DNA from: Xestospongia muta
Taxonomy: Eukaryota > Porifera > Demospongiae > Haplosclerida > Petrosiidae
Direction of reading: 5' to 3'
Assembly (NCBI GenBank): GCA_963693285.1
Contig: OY848918.1
Coordinates: 9,551,156 to 9,615,155 of the forward strand
Length of the DNA stretch: 64,000 nucleotides
Shown here: positions 1-12,749 of the stretch, one piece after another
Numbering within the stretch: position 1 is the stretch's first letter
Layout: each line of letters opens with the position of its first letter
Made by a program: the position numbers and the translations under genes
The notes under the pieces: model-generated
The model's input: only the letters and a program-made list of their open reading frames with translations
The model's database searches: none
Told to the model about the DNA's origin: nothing

Positions 1-480
1 TAATGAACAAGATATTAAAATCCATAAGACAAAGAAGTTTGCTGTCTCTTTGAGTTGCAATTCATCTTGCTTGTCTTATACATGTATTACAAATAGTCTA
101 ACTAGTCAATTTATATATATTATACTAATAATCAAAATATAGTCTACACTATACAAATAGACTTGTATATTTTAATTGTTTATGTTTATAGTTGTACAAT
201 CAACTTAATTATGTGGACATGAGTTTAACAAATGTCTCTCCTCTATATATATTACTACTTCATTATTTTATAATATAACCCCATAGATGATATAACTAGC
301 AATGTATGTTATGTATTACTATATTTAAGACTCTGAATTATAATAATTTAAAGTAATAACCACAAATGTATCCTTGTACATTCCTTGGGTGTAAAGACAG
401 AAGATAGATCAACTATATTACATTAGCAATAGAAGAAGCTATCACTAAAGATAACAATATCATAACTTACCCACTGTCTG
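1..480 (-). repeat. Intergenic array repeat with 5' remnant of the small Ig-TM family
   Basis: No intact gene is visible here. Bases 20-75 on the minus strand match the first-exon region of the small Ig-transmembrane family seen again near 4.8, 22.0 and 50.0 kb. Bases 190-430 match the spacer repeat found near 5.0-5.4, 50.2-50.5, 59.1-59.4 and 62.7-63.0 kb. At about 410-480 the spacer is joined directly to the cytoplasmic exons of receptor 1, so the end of that gene has been lost. Confidence 0.55.
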
Positions 481-484
481 TTTG

Positions 485-3400
485 ATGTTGATTTTTAGAA
501 GAAGTGACAGCTAATCCATATCAAAGATGATACATCTTTATACATGTAGACTTTTCTTCCCGTCTGTTGTGTATAAATTGTATTACATTAACAATAGAAC
601 AAGCTATCACTACAGATAACAACAAGTACACCCAGTCCAGTAATAGAACTAGTACAAGATATCAATATAAACATCAAATATTAGAGACAGTACCTTTTAC
701 TACTATCAGTATACAATGTAGGATTTGTAATTGATGGCTCAACTAATGTTTGATTAGCAGTAACTGACCATAGTCCATAACCATTAATAGTGTAACCACG
801 TACACCAAACAGATAACAGGTGTTACCTATCAAATCACTTATAATCACATTTGTACTACTTGTATTAGTTTTAATCATTGGACTAAACTCATCACTAGGA
901 GAACAACTACCATTAGACTGATGAGTAGTGTACCCTATCTCATATGTGATAATGGGATAGTCTACAGGAATATAACTAGGTACACTCCATGAGATAACAG
1001 CCCATGTAGTAGACACTAAACTGGATAGTGGGTGAACTGGACCAGGAACTGAGTAGAAAGTATATTTATTACCTATAATAACTGACAATGTACTTACTAG
1101 TTCCAATCTGTACTTCAACAAGATCACCATCTACACTCATGTTATATACATTACCAAATACTAGATCATTCACAACGTTATATCTCTCAGTACTGGTGAG
1201 GTTGTATGTGATACTATTGTTACTAATGATCACAATATACTCAATAATTCTACCATTACGTAGATAACAATCAATCTCTTCCCATATGATTTTGTTTACT
1301 GTCAAATTTACTGAAAGAGTCATAATTGATTTTGGTGATCTAAATGGAACTATAAGATTATAATTTTTAAATATTAATATCGATAATTATATTTTACATA
1401 AAGTGGGTTTTGTTTCATCAACTATCATCACTGGATTAGACTCTCCTAATATATTACCAGCTCTCACTGTGATGATATAGTTCATACCACTGAACAATTC
1501 TCTTAATATATAGCTGAATTTGTAGTGAACTGATAAGGGGTAACAGAAACCAATATCACATTCATTGATGTTAATGGAGGACAAAGTGGACTATAGGAGA
1601 TGTTGTAATATGTTACATAGTTCCCATCTTCACAATTAGGACTACTCCAGTTTACTGTAATAGTAGTAGTTGAGACATCAGTCACTGAGAGACTAGTTAC
1701 TGGTATGGGAACTAAAAATTAAAATTAACTCAGGTTAATGTTATCCAAATATGAACTTACCATTAAACCTTAACAATGTTTGTGTATTATTAATTGAAAG
1801 ATCTTTCTATGAGTACACTTAATACTAGTTTCATTAAAAATATATGTCAACACATTAGATGGAGACCATTGGGAACTAGAAATAAGGACTTTGTCAATAG
1901 AGTAACAACTAATTTGGATCCTAATGGACCAATAGTCAAAGTTACAACTAATAAATAAGTGCAAGTATAAGTAAGCTGACTGTCAGTAAAATAACTTCTT
2001 ATAAAATATAATATTGGTAACATTATGACATGATATACTATGATTATAATAATATCTCATTTGATTATTAGTTATATTAATTAACTATTCACTTTATAGT
2101 TGTTGTATAATTCTGGATGTAACTTATTGTAGTAATACTACTAGAAAATATATATAATGTATACCTCATCCACTAAATTATAACAACTCTTTAATCATAA
2201 ACAACAATAGTTTATGACTCTCTTACAGTTGTTGCTGATCATATTATAAAGTCCATATACTTACAATGACCATCACTTAATGATTACAACTATAGACTAT
2301 TAGACGACTTCATGTTTGTTTACCCTAGAACAAGATTATTAGATTAACTTTTTGAACTTTTATTAAGTTCAGTAGTACTGATGTGAACATAAGTATGTTA
2401 GGTACATATACAAGTATCTGTAATGTGTATTGTGTTGTCTGCTACTTAAATAAGCAGTGACTAATGAAACTAACAATGTTATGTTTGAGTATATTAGATT
2501 AGATATCAGAACAAAATTATGGAAATCCTACAAGTAGTTTATAAATTAGTATATGATATCAGATGAATAGCTATATACCTTGTAATATCACAGTGTCACT
2601 GTAGTTCACTCCTTTATACATTGCTATACAGGTAACATTAACTGATACTCCCAGTGGATCAGGATATACCAGTAGTGTGTTGTTGTATCTGAGGAATGTA
2701 TTGAGTGTTTTGAGATTCAATAATTGATGAGATAAATGTCTAATTTACTGATAAAATGACTAAATTACAAAGCAAAAATATAAATAAACTTCTGTAACAT
2801 AAATACCTGATAATAATGTCTTTATACTAGTTGTATTACTAGAAGGTCCCAGTATATTTTGATATGCTCTGATTGTGATGTTATAAGTTGTTTCTGGTAT
2901 TAGCCCCTTCAGTATCATCATATTCTGACTACCTCCCTTTACCTGTTGTGTCATAGTGTGTTTGTCACTAGTGGTATTGACTACATATCCATCAGCATCA
3001 GATGGAACAGGTGTCCAATTGACAGTGATAGTTGTAGATGTCTTGTTGACCAGAATAGGAAGAGAGGGAGTAAATCCTGGAGCTGAGAGGATTACATATG
3101 ACACACAATCACAGTAATAGAGTACTTAGCAGAGTATTCATCAGTAATAACATTAAGTAATAGAAATACTTACCAGTTACTGTAAGATAGCGATGTCTAG
3201 TAATCTCATCAACTTTTTGACACCAAAATGTATATGATCACCATTATTGTTTGACTGACTAAATATTCCACTAATGATCTCTGCATACCAAGTAACAGTA
3301 AGATTACGAACAATTATATTATTAATACTATAAAGGGTTTGATTGTCAATACTACAACTGTATCCAAAGTGTGGTGATACACAATTAAACTTGTTAAAAT

Positions 3401-4020
3401 TCTTTTCCAGTCCACTTAGAATACATTGTAGTGTGTATTGTTGTGGTAGAACTGTCATATTAGAAGGAAGTTCAACAACACTGAAGTTTAAGATTGCTAC
3501 ATGTTCTAAAGTAGATAAGTAACAAATGACAATGTGTACTAGTACAATGAATTATAACTTACTGAATATATTAACAGTGATGATGTTGGTAGAAGGAACA
3601 AAATTACTAGATAGACAACACTTGAATGTATTGTCTTCTGAATCAAATTCACAAAATTCTTCTCCATTAGGTTTATATACAGTGATGTAGCAGGATTATT
3701 AGAGACAATACAGCAAAGAGGATCATTGGTATTATTGTTGCTATAGTTGACAGGTTGTCCATTAGGATTAATCCACTGTCCTTCAGATAAGGTAGAATTT
3801 AGTAACACATACACTGAAGCTTGCTCAAGTGTGTGATGTACATTTCATTGATGTATGAGCATTTAGGATAACAATCTCCTTTGAACATTAGGTAGATACC
3901 TAGAATATTATCAAGAAATGATGTAATACACACATCAACTCACTCGCTTGAGTTTGGTGGACAGTTACTAATAACTTCACTGACATATAACAAGAAGAAA
4001 GCCTTTAATAATACTGACAT
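485..4020 (-). pseudogene. Receptor 1: broken Ig/FN3 receptor of the tail-type family
   Basis: This copy keeps a signal exon at the right (start 4020, MSVLLK...), Ig1 (about 3566-3930), Ig2 (3174-3500), FN3-a (2806-3090), a shortened Ig3 (2577-2735), a degenerate FN3-b (1760-1870), FN3-c (1396-1715), FN3-d (1069-1350), FN3-e (700-1060) and a transmembrane exon (545-660) of the tail-type sequence. Several lesions are visible. Ig1 loses one base near 3690, which shifts the frame. Ig3 has an internal deletion. FN3-d lacks the segment between VAG and VEVQIG. No ITIM-like tail exon follows the membrane segment, because the array spacer is fused there. It is best read as a pseudogene of a cell-surface receptor. 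Confidence 0.75.
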
Positions 4021-4045
4021 TGTCTTATTCTTAACAAAACCTCTT

Positions 4046-4865
4046 CCTAATCTTCAATACATTTCCTATGAAGTATACCTGATATTCTACAATGTCTCAT
4101 GTATAATAGTATTTTAATAGTTATATATGATATGATAACAATCAGAGTTGATGTTGTTAATGTACATAAACATCCAAAAATAATAGTAAGTGCCTTTATA
4201 AACAAAAGAATATTTGTAAAATATTTGTTATTCTTACATACGTAGTCTTAGGTACATAATACCACTATAGTGAACAAGATAGCAAATTCATAAAACAAAA
4301 TGTTTGCACAATCTCTTTGAGTTGCAATACATCTTGTTTATCTCATGCATGAATTACAAATAGTCTAACTTTTGAACTTATATATTTTGCACTGACAATT
4401 ATATATAGTCTACACTATACAAATTAACTTGTATATTTTAAATGTTTATATTTATAACTGTACAATCAACTTAATTATGTGGGTATGAGTATTATTATTA
4501 AAACAGTTACCAGTCATGTATAAATGTAAATGTTGAATATCACACCCAATATAATATGGAGGATCATGATTGTAGTATTCATTAAAAATATGTCCTCTAA
4601 TTTCTAACTCTTCAGTTGTCATATTATCAAAATGAACTCCATCAATAAACCAGTAGAGATATGAACCACGAACACAACAATAGAAGTAAGCTTGTTGACC
4701 AAGACGGACAGTAGTAGAGTAAGGATAATCCAAAAAATCTGAAACAGCTAAAATATTTGTTATTTTCAAATAGTCTTACCTCCATTATGACAGCAAACAA
4801 GATAGCAAATTCATAAAACAAACAAGTTTGAACAATTTCTTCAAGCTACAAATCATCCTGCTTGT
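4046..4865 (-). pseudogene. Remnant of small Ig-transmembrane gene upstream of receptor 1
   Basis: A transmembrane exon (about 4046-4210) encodes a hydrophobic stretch beginning TLTIIFGCLCTLTTS and a basic tail ending CIED, followed by a stop just before the ATG of receptor 1. A separate Ig exon lies at about 4490-4750 and contains YPYSTTVRLGQQAYFYC, LYWFIDG and NMTTEELE, typical of a V-like Ig fold. Its 3' part is cut off and joined to spacer repeat. First-exon-like sequence is present at about 4240-4330 and 4780-4865. The order is scrambled, so the gene is not functional as seen. No known family name can be given. Confidence 0.55.
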
Positions 4866-4869
4866 CTCA

Positions 4870-5781
4870 TACATGCATTATAACTAACTAACTTGTGAAC
4901 TTAATAATATATATTATACTAATAAATATAGTTTACATTATACAAATAGACTTGTATATATTAACTGTTTATGTTCACAGCTGTACAATCAACTTAATTA
5001 TGTGGGTATGAGTTTATGACGTGACATGATCAGACAAATCTCTCTCCTCCATACATTACTAGTTCAATCATACACCACTGTATAGATACAAAGATGATTA
5101 GTAAAAACATAAAAACATAAGAAATGTTATTGAGTGATATTGCATGTATGAAGAAATAAGTCACAATTACTTATACTTGTATGTCATTGATGTTATAGAT
5201 GCTATAATTAGCAATTGTTTATTGTATAATTTTGAACTCTGAATTAAGAAAAATCAACAAATATACAAAGACTTACTGCTAATTTTAAATATAATTTGCA
5301 TTTATCTCAATAACTCGACTTATACATAGACTATAAAAAGTAACAGGTTTGGATGTAACCTTAACCAAGTATCCTTGCACATTTCTTAGGTGTAGAAACA
5401 GAAGATCCTTCATGTTTGGGTCATTTTATAAACTTTCTTTTACCAACATATAGATAATTGCTCAAACTCCAACATATGGTCAGACATTATATTGTGAATT
5501 TACATTATTTTGTTTTATAAATTTTAAATATTGACCATCAATAGAAATATGAAACTAATATAACTCAGGATGATATTTTAATTAATATTTAATTATAACA
5601 TAAATGTTAAAGTTCCTTCCACACTAATATCTATGCTTAAAATAATTGATTGCATCACATAATTACCAAATGAAATATCAATCTACAAGAATAAACTATT
5701 TGACTGCTACAAATAAAACTATACTTAATTCAACATGTGTTTATAGCTACCTAGTGTAGCCATAAATATATATGTTGTCAG
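4870..5781. repeat. Array spacer repeat
   Basis: No gene is seen. The stretch carries the recurrent block around ttaattatgtgggtatgag followed by gacatgatcagacaaatctc, and the block with ggatgtaaccttaaccaagtatcc. Diverged copies of both recur across the window. The left part probably held the promoter of the small Ig-TM gene, and the right part holds the 3' flank of RPTP-L. Confidence 0.5.
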
Positions 5782-6440
5782 TTAAAAACTAAAGTTAGCA
5801 TATGTACTGTTCATTGCCAGATAGAACTGGATGACATCATAAATGGAAGTATATTGTTCCTGTACGAGAGAATATGAGATATCACTCTCTTTTTAACAAA
5901 CTACTCTATTATTACCAGTGTAGTCACAGCTCCTGGTTTGCTTCTTTTAACAGCTTTGGTCACTTGAAATACATCTATTACACCTTCTGTCTTACACTGT
6001 TCTAGAGCAATACTTAGTGAACAGTATACTCCAGAACGACTCACTGTGTCACTAGAGGAAAAGGAAATGGAAGAAGGAACTATTGTCATGTGTACAATCT
6101 CTCCGCTACCTGCAGTGTACAACTATTGGTCCTCCTCCAATCTTTTGTTGTACTTTAATAACTCCATCAATAACTTGTAACAATGTCTGAGGTTGTCTGA
6201 CACAACCATCATTAGGCCAGTCCAGTACTTGGAACTGAACTAAATTGTATGTCAAACCCTTGAAAGTATTACTACCATTAATTTTATTACTTTTGTGATA
6301 ACTATCTCACTTCATTAGATAAATTACTAACAAGAAGATTTCTCTGAACATACCCTTGTTTCTCCTCTTCAGAGGTACATCTTATACAGTATTCACCATA
6401 CATACCATGTGTTGCTTGCCAGTACTGATAACATGTTTCC
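5782..6440 (-). other. D2 pseudophosphatase region of RPTP-L with intron inside the catalytic loop
   Basis: The membrane-distal domain has VLDWPNDGC in place of WPD. The catalytic loop is split by a 58-base intron (6052-6109) just after the Cys codon, giving HC|SDTVSRSG after splicing. CX5R is formally kept, but the small residues Ala-Gly are replaced by Asp-Thr. The C-terminal helix reads EQYTSIYDVIQFYLAMNSTY. D2 domains of animal receptor phosphatases are often inactive and regulatory, and this one fits that pattern. Confidence 0.75.
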
Positions 6441-9400
6441 TAATTCAGTGCAACAAAAAATAATAATAATGCAAAGACTAACAATTTACCATTCCATTCT
6501 CTTCTAGTTCACATAACATAACAATAGTAGACACTTTATAATCCATTATCATCTTCCAAAAGTCTCTGGTGGTATTCTCCATAGGACTCTGAGCTATAAT
6601 GAATGCTTTCTTCTCTCGATAGCCCTAATGAAGAATTGATTAATCAACAACACATCAGTTTATTAACTCACATTTAAGAAAGAGGCATTAATATAGCCTT
6701 TAGTACCCTGAAGTGTAACAAGAAATCTCTCAGCTAAAAATATATTGTCAATAATATTAGCTTTATTATCCAACAGTCCTTACGTGGTAGGTACTTGTCA
6801 GAACGATTTTTAGCACTATTGACCTCTGCTGTATTACAGTATATATCATCAGGATCAGGACTTATTTGAGATAAAAGATTAAACTGAGATTCTAGACCTG
6901 TCTGGTGTGTTTTGGAGTCAGGTTTTTTAAGTTTTTGAAGCTCAAATTGATATTTGTATGCTGTGATATCTGTTTCTCCACAAATAATTGTTTCTAGTAC
7001 AGCATCATGAGCAAAAGCATACTGTTCCTATAGAGGTAATACATTGTATTAGGGACAGTTCTTAATATTGTGACTTACAGCTGTTTGTACCATCTTCATT
7101 CTCTGTTCTCTGAGTCTATTGATAATACCAGCAATATCTACTACTCCCTCTTTACTAGCCTGTTCTAGAGCTATGTCCACAGCAATATATGTACCAGTAC
7201 GACCTACACCAGCACTACAGTGGACTAGGATGGGACCTTTAGATGGAGACCATGTATTAGTCACTCGTTTGTGAAGAATCATTAGAGGAGTAGCATATTC
7301 GGGTACTCCTTGATCAGGCCATGAAGTAAGATGATATTGTGTTATGTCATGAGTCTGATTGGATCCATCCTCTATCTATTAACAGATAAATCTATATGTA
7401 TTTAACAGTTATATTTACTTTCACTTTGAGACTTCTGATAGTGAAATCTGGTAAAACTTGTTCATCCAGTATTGTAACAGTGAATGGTCCAAAGGTAGTG
7501 GATTGTTTATGAGGATCTGGCCAATATTGTTCACATTTACTTTTTGATCCTTCCTTTAAATTAGTTACCATGACAATAATTTGTGGTCTCTCCTGCCAAA
7601 TTAGTCTCCAGAAATCAACCAATGTTTTACTCATTGGTCCTACACAAAAATAACAACATTTATAATTTTACATAATCTATTATCTTTACATGTCTACCTT
7701 GTGATGCTATAAACTTCTTGGGACAACTATAGCCCTAATATACATTATAGTAATAATGGTAAATAACTACATCAAGTACTAGTAACTTACATCTATATAA
7801 CTAGCATTGATATATTCTCTTTGACATTGATTCAGTTCAGGATTAGGTATGAGAACAATCCTGTTGTCATCATCTGTTCAATGATCATAACAAGACATTC
7901 ATACCATATATGGTAATGATATATGTACTACATACATGTTGTGATGTTCTTGAATCGATTGAGAAGTTTATTCTCCTTACTAAAACCTACTGTACAAGGT
8001 TTGTCTTCTCCTTTAGACAGCCCCTATGAATTAATGAATGATCATACTGTGGTTTCATTCTTTACCTTATATTGTTCACTAAAAGCTGCATTACCATCAC
8101 TATGACAACTGGCTACATGAGTACCAAGATCATCAAGTGATATAGGAAGAGTAGGAGGGATCTGAGGATGAAAATTAATAGTGGGAGGAGGAGAGTGAAC
8201 TGGAGAGGAGGAAACAACATATAATGTATCAGTTATACCACCATTTTGTGATTTATTACCAGTAGTATCAGTGGGTATAGGGAGGTCAGTAATTACTGAA
8301 TATTCTAACAATACAAACAATATTACTTGTAATATATTGACATATTGTATACCTGGTTCAGGTAATGATATCTCAATGTTAGCTTGTTGTTTTACATTCT
8401 CATAACCAGTAGTATTTGATAAAGAGGAATGACTGGACTTTTTCAATTTATTAACTACAGCATACTGTTGTTCTTCTAGTGAACACAAAACAATAACAAT
8501 ATTCTAGCTAGATCTACTATACCTGTTACTGGTTCAATTGGTCTCTTTTCAGTTAGTATAAAGTTTTCATTACATTTTTGTTTGAAATTCTTGTTTATTA
8601 TTCTGTGTCTGTGTTAAACCATACATACTTTATCAATATATGTATGTATTACTGATCTTACCTTACAACACATACTACAATTAGTATCACTACTATTAGC
8701 AATATAGTCAAGACAATAGCACTAACAACTCCAATTGCTGTACCTAAAACTAAAAAATATAGATATATTGTTAAAATTTATATTTATATTTCTTTGTCTC
8801 TACTATAAATTAAACCATATGTCACTAAATTTATCTTACTTCCATTAGTAGAGATTGTTGTAGGTGTTGTTGAAGAAACAACCAGTGTTTGGTTAGAAAT
8901 TACTGTCCACACTCCATAACCATTAACAGTGTAACCACGTACACCAAACAGATAACAGGTGTTACCTATCAGATCACTTATATTCACATTTGTTGTAGTA
9001 TTTGTACTTGTATTAGTTTTTATCAATGGACTAAACTCATCACTAGGAGAACAACTACCATTAAACTGATGAGTAGTGTACCCTATCTCATATGTGATAA
9101 TGGGATAGTCTACAGGAATATAACTAGGTACACTCCATGAAATAACAGCCCATGTAGTAGACATCAAACTGGTTAGTGTACCAACAGGACCAGGAACTGA
9201 GTAGAAAGTGTAATTATTACCTAAAATAACTGACAATGTACTTACTAGTTCCAATCTGTACTTCAACAATATCACTGAATGGACCTCTTCCAATAGAGTT
9301 CACACCAGCTACACTCATGTTATATACATTACCAAATACTAGATCATTCACAATGATATATCTCTCAGTATTAGTGAGGTTGTATGTGATATTATTGTTA

Positions 9401-12041
9401 CTAATGATCACAATATACTCAATAATTCTACCATTACGTAGATGACAATCAATCTCTTCCCATATAATTTTGTTTGATGTTAAATTTACTGAAAGAGTCA
9501 TAATTGACTTTGGTGATCCAAATGGAACTATATGATTATATTATTTAAATAATATTAATAAATATATTTTACCTGAAGTGGGTTTTGTTTCATTAAATGT
9601 CATGACTGGACTAGACTCTCCTAATACATTACCAGCTTTCACTCTGATGATATAGTTCATACCACTGAGCAATTCTCTTAATGTATAACTGAATGTTGTA
9701 GTGGATTGATAAAGAGTAACAGAGACCAATGTCACATTCAAGGAAAATAACTCAGAACAAAATGAACTATATGAGATATTGTAGTATGTTACATAAATTC
9801 CATCTTTACTACTGGGACTAGTCCAGTTCACTGTAATAGTAGTAGTTGAGACATCAGTCATTGAGAGACTAGTTACTGGTGTAGGAACTAGATAACAAAA
9901 TAAATTCAGATTGTGTTTATCCAAATATGAACTCACCATTAAACCTTAACAATGTTTGTGTACTATTAATTGAAGGAAGATCTTTATATGAGTACACACT
10001 GATGTTATATGTATTCAATGTTAGTCTGTTGATTATAACTTCATGTCCTGTAGTAGATAATATCTTGTTGGTTCCTACTCCAGTAGTAGAGTTAATAATA
10101 ATGACATATCCATTAGTCTGTGATGACATAGTCCAGTTGACTTTAATACTAGTCTCATTCAAAAGATATGCCATCACATTAGATGGAGGACCACTAGGAA
10201 CTAGAAGATGAACCCTTGCTTAATAGCGTAACAACTATTTTGGGTCTAATGGACCAATAGTCACAGCTACAACTAATAAATATTAGTAAGTATCAGCTAC
10301 AACTAATACGTATATATTATATCTGTTTTGTGTTGTCTACTACTTAAGCAGTAATTTATAAAACTATGTGTGTTAATAGTTAAGATATCAAAACAAATTA
10401 ACTATATTTTGTTTATGTATATTAGTTAAGATATCAGAACAAAGTTTTAGAAAAACTACATATACTATAGTAGTATATATATGATATCAGATGAATAGCT
10501 ATATACCTTGTAATATAACAGTATCACTGTACTTCACTCCTTTATATATTGCTATACAGGTAACATTAACTGACACTCCAAGTGGATCAGGATGTACCAG
10601 TAGTGTGTTGTTGTATATGAGGAGATCAGAATCAATTAATGTAAACATTGAGTTGTACTTCATCACTCCATTCACTAACCAGTAAACATCAGTAGTAGCA
10701 TTGACAATAGTTGTGATACAGTCAATATAATATTGAGTGTTTTGAAGTTCAATAATTGATGAGATAAACACCCAACTTACTGATAAAATAACTAGATTGT
10801 AAGGAGTAAAATAAAGCTAAAATCTACAATATAAATACCTGATATCTGTACACTAGTTATATTACTAGCAGGTCCCAGTATATCTTGATATGCTCTGACT
10901 GTGATGTTATAAGTTGTTCCCAGTATTAGTCCCTTAAGTGTCATAACATTCTGACTACCTCCCTTTACCTGTTGTGTCACAATGTGTGTGTTATTAGTGA
11001 CATTGACTACATATCCATCAGCATCAGATGGAACAGGTGTCCAGCTGACAGTGATAGTGGTAGCTGTTTTGTTGACCAAAATAGGAGGTGAGGGAATAAA
11101 TCCTGGAGCTGATAGGATTACATATGCAACATAACCACAGTAATGGAAGCACTTACCAGTTACTGTAAGATAGCCACGTCTAATAATCTCACTAACTTTT
11201 TGATAAAACAAATGTCTATGATCACCATTATTGGTTGACCAACTAAATATTCCACTATTGATCTCCTCTGCATACCAAATAACAGTAAGATTACGAACAA
11301 TTGTATTATTAATACTATAAAGGGTTTGAGTTTCAATACTACAACTGTATCCAAAGTGTGGTGATACACAATTAAATTTGTTACTTGTACTAATGTAATA
11401 CCATCCAAAATTCTTTTTCAGTCCACTTAGAATACACTGTAGTGTGTATTGTTGTGGTAGAACTGTCATATCAGAAGGAAGTTCAACAACATTGAAGTTT
11501 AAGATTGCTACATGTTCTACAGTAGATAAGTAACAAATGACAATGTGTACTAGTACAATATGAGATATAACTTACTGAATATATTAACAGTGATGATGTT
11601 GGTAGTAGGATCAGAACAACTACTAGGTAGACAACACTTGAATATATTGTTATTATCTTCTGAATTAAATTCACGAAATTCTTGTCCATTAGGTTTATAT
11701 ACACTGATGTTAGCAGGATTATTAGAGACACTGCAACGAAGAGGATTGTTGATATTATTGTTGTTACAGTTGACAGGTTGTCCATTAGGATTAATCCACT
11801 GTCCTTCAGATAAAGTAGAATTTAGTAACACACACTGAAGCTTGCTTGTTGGTGTGATGTACATTTCATTGATGTATGAGCCATCAGGATAACAATCTCC
11901 TTTGAACATCAAGTAGATACCTAGAATATTATCAATAAATGATGTAATACAGACATCAACTCACTTACCTGAGTTTGGTGGACAGTTATTAATAACTTCA
12001 CTGACATATAACAAGAAGAAAATCTTTAGTAATACTGACAT
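5782..12041 (-). CDS. RPTP-L: intact receptor-type tyrosine phosphatase, Ig/FN3 ectodomain
   Basis: This spliced gene has all modules and no frame lesion that I found. The order is signal exon (11969-12041, MSVLLKIFFLLYVSEV), Ig1 class alpha (11576-11920), Ig2 (11157-11510), FN3-a (about 10840-11115), Ig3 (10505-10784), FN3-b (9937-10205), FN3-c (9573-9890), FN3-d (9245-9535), FN3-e (8840-9215), transmembrane exon (8660-8755), juxtamembrane exons (8065-8625), D1 (7076-8025), linker and D2 (5782-7028). Extracellular exons begin and end in phase 1. D1 has WPDQGVP, HCSAGVGRTG (about 7193-7222) and REQRMKMVQT, so it should be an active phosphotyrosine phosphatase. D2 keeps Cys and Arg but has HCSDTVSRSG and WPNDG, so it is probably inactive. 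The last exon ends at a TAA at 5782-5784. The ligand is unknown. It is the best phosphatase-type gene in the window. Confidence 0.88.
7076..8025 (-). other. D1 catalytic phosphatase domain of RPTP-L
   Basis: Five or six small exons build the domain. One starts GLSKGEDKPCTVGFSKENK, and the next carries YDDNRIVLIPN and REYINASYID, the usual substrate-binding region. GYSCPKKFIASQG follows, then a long exon with KTLVDFWRLIWQERP and CEQYWP. The final exon (7076-7375) carries the WPD loop and the catalytic loop HCSAGVGRTG, with the nucleophile Cys near 7217-7219 and Arg near 7199-7201. The Q-loop REQRMKMVQT is present. All elements needed for catalysis are visible. Confidence 0.88.
8360..8625 (-). 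other. Juxtamembrane tyrosine-containing segment of RPTP-L
   Basis: Two exons between the membrane and D1 encode EKRPIEPVT, EEQQYAVVNKL and NTTGYENVKQQ. TGYENV fits the TxYxxV pattern of an ITSM, and its YEN fits a Grb2-type SH2 site. The next exon (8065-8307) adds EYSVITDLP and DTLYVV. These are predicted phosphorylation sites only. Confidence 0.5.
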
Positions 12042-12062
12042 TATCTTATTCTTAACAAAGCC

Positions 12063-12745
12063 TTTCTTTCTAATCTTCAATACATTTGCTATGAAGTATA
12101 TCTGATATTCTACAATGTCTCTTGTATAATAGTATTGTAATAGTTATACATGATATGATAACAATCAGAGTTGATGTTCTTGATGCACATAAACATCAAA
12201 AAATAACAATAAGTGTCTCTGTAAACAAATGAGTGTTATTACAAAACAAACTACATATAGTTATATTCACAGTGGTAATTATACTGTTTGTACCTGTCAT
12301 TGACAATATCAATGTTGTGTTCTCATCATGATAGAATAGAATACTTTAAAGTCTGTGAAAACTTCTGAATTAAATGTATGTATATTTTTATATTAAAAGG
12401 AAACTTTAATAAATTCAAAACATGAAGAGTATATATGCTGTAAAAATTGATTAGTTGATTTAACCAATATATTGGCATACAAGTTATATTTGGTAAAACT
12501 TAGTATGATATAAAAGTAAACGTTAAATTACAAATGTACTATTAGCTATGTAAACAGTAGTACATTAGTAATCAAAACAGTGTTATGATTAATTATACAT
12601 CATACTAAGTTTGCTAGATGTAACCTGTATAAACAATATATTGCTTAAATCACCAAGCAATTTTTACACTTATATAGAGTTACCTTGAACTTTTAATATT
12701 GCTGAAGAACATGTTACATTATAAGGAGTTGTATTACCTAGAATA
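12063..12745 (-). pseudogene. Remnant of small Ig-TM gene upstream of RPTP-L
   Basis: The last exon (12069-12225) matches the transmembrane exon of the small family but has a stop (ATT TTT TGA) inside the hydrophobic stretch. The short exon with TLILSMTGRNN-type sequence lies at about 12290-12365. The end of the Ig exon is at about 12690-12745, after which an inverted segment begins. The natural stop of this family falls 28 bases before the ATG of RPTP-L. A MITE sits in its intron. Confidence 0.5.
12440..12667. mobile_element. Foldback MITE, copy 1
   Basis: This element of about 228 bp starts gtaaaaattgatt and ends caatttttac. Its inner arms (cttagtatgat and atcatactaag) pair over much of their length, and it has no coding capacity. 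Near-identical copies sit at 42053-42280 and 58666-58882 in the same intron position. Copies of that intron near 49580, 61740 and 21565 lack it. Confidence 0.7.
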
Positions 12746-12749
12746 ACAC

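Noticed and set aside
9927..10211. Plus-strand open frame starting MNSPLNLNNVC, repeated at every FN3-b copy
   Set aside because: It is the antisense of the FN3-b exon and adjoining intron. It recurs only because the exon is duplicated, and it has no domain, signal or splice support.
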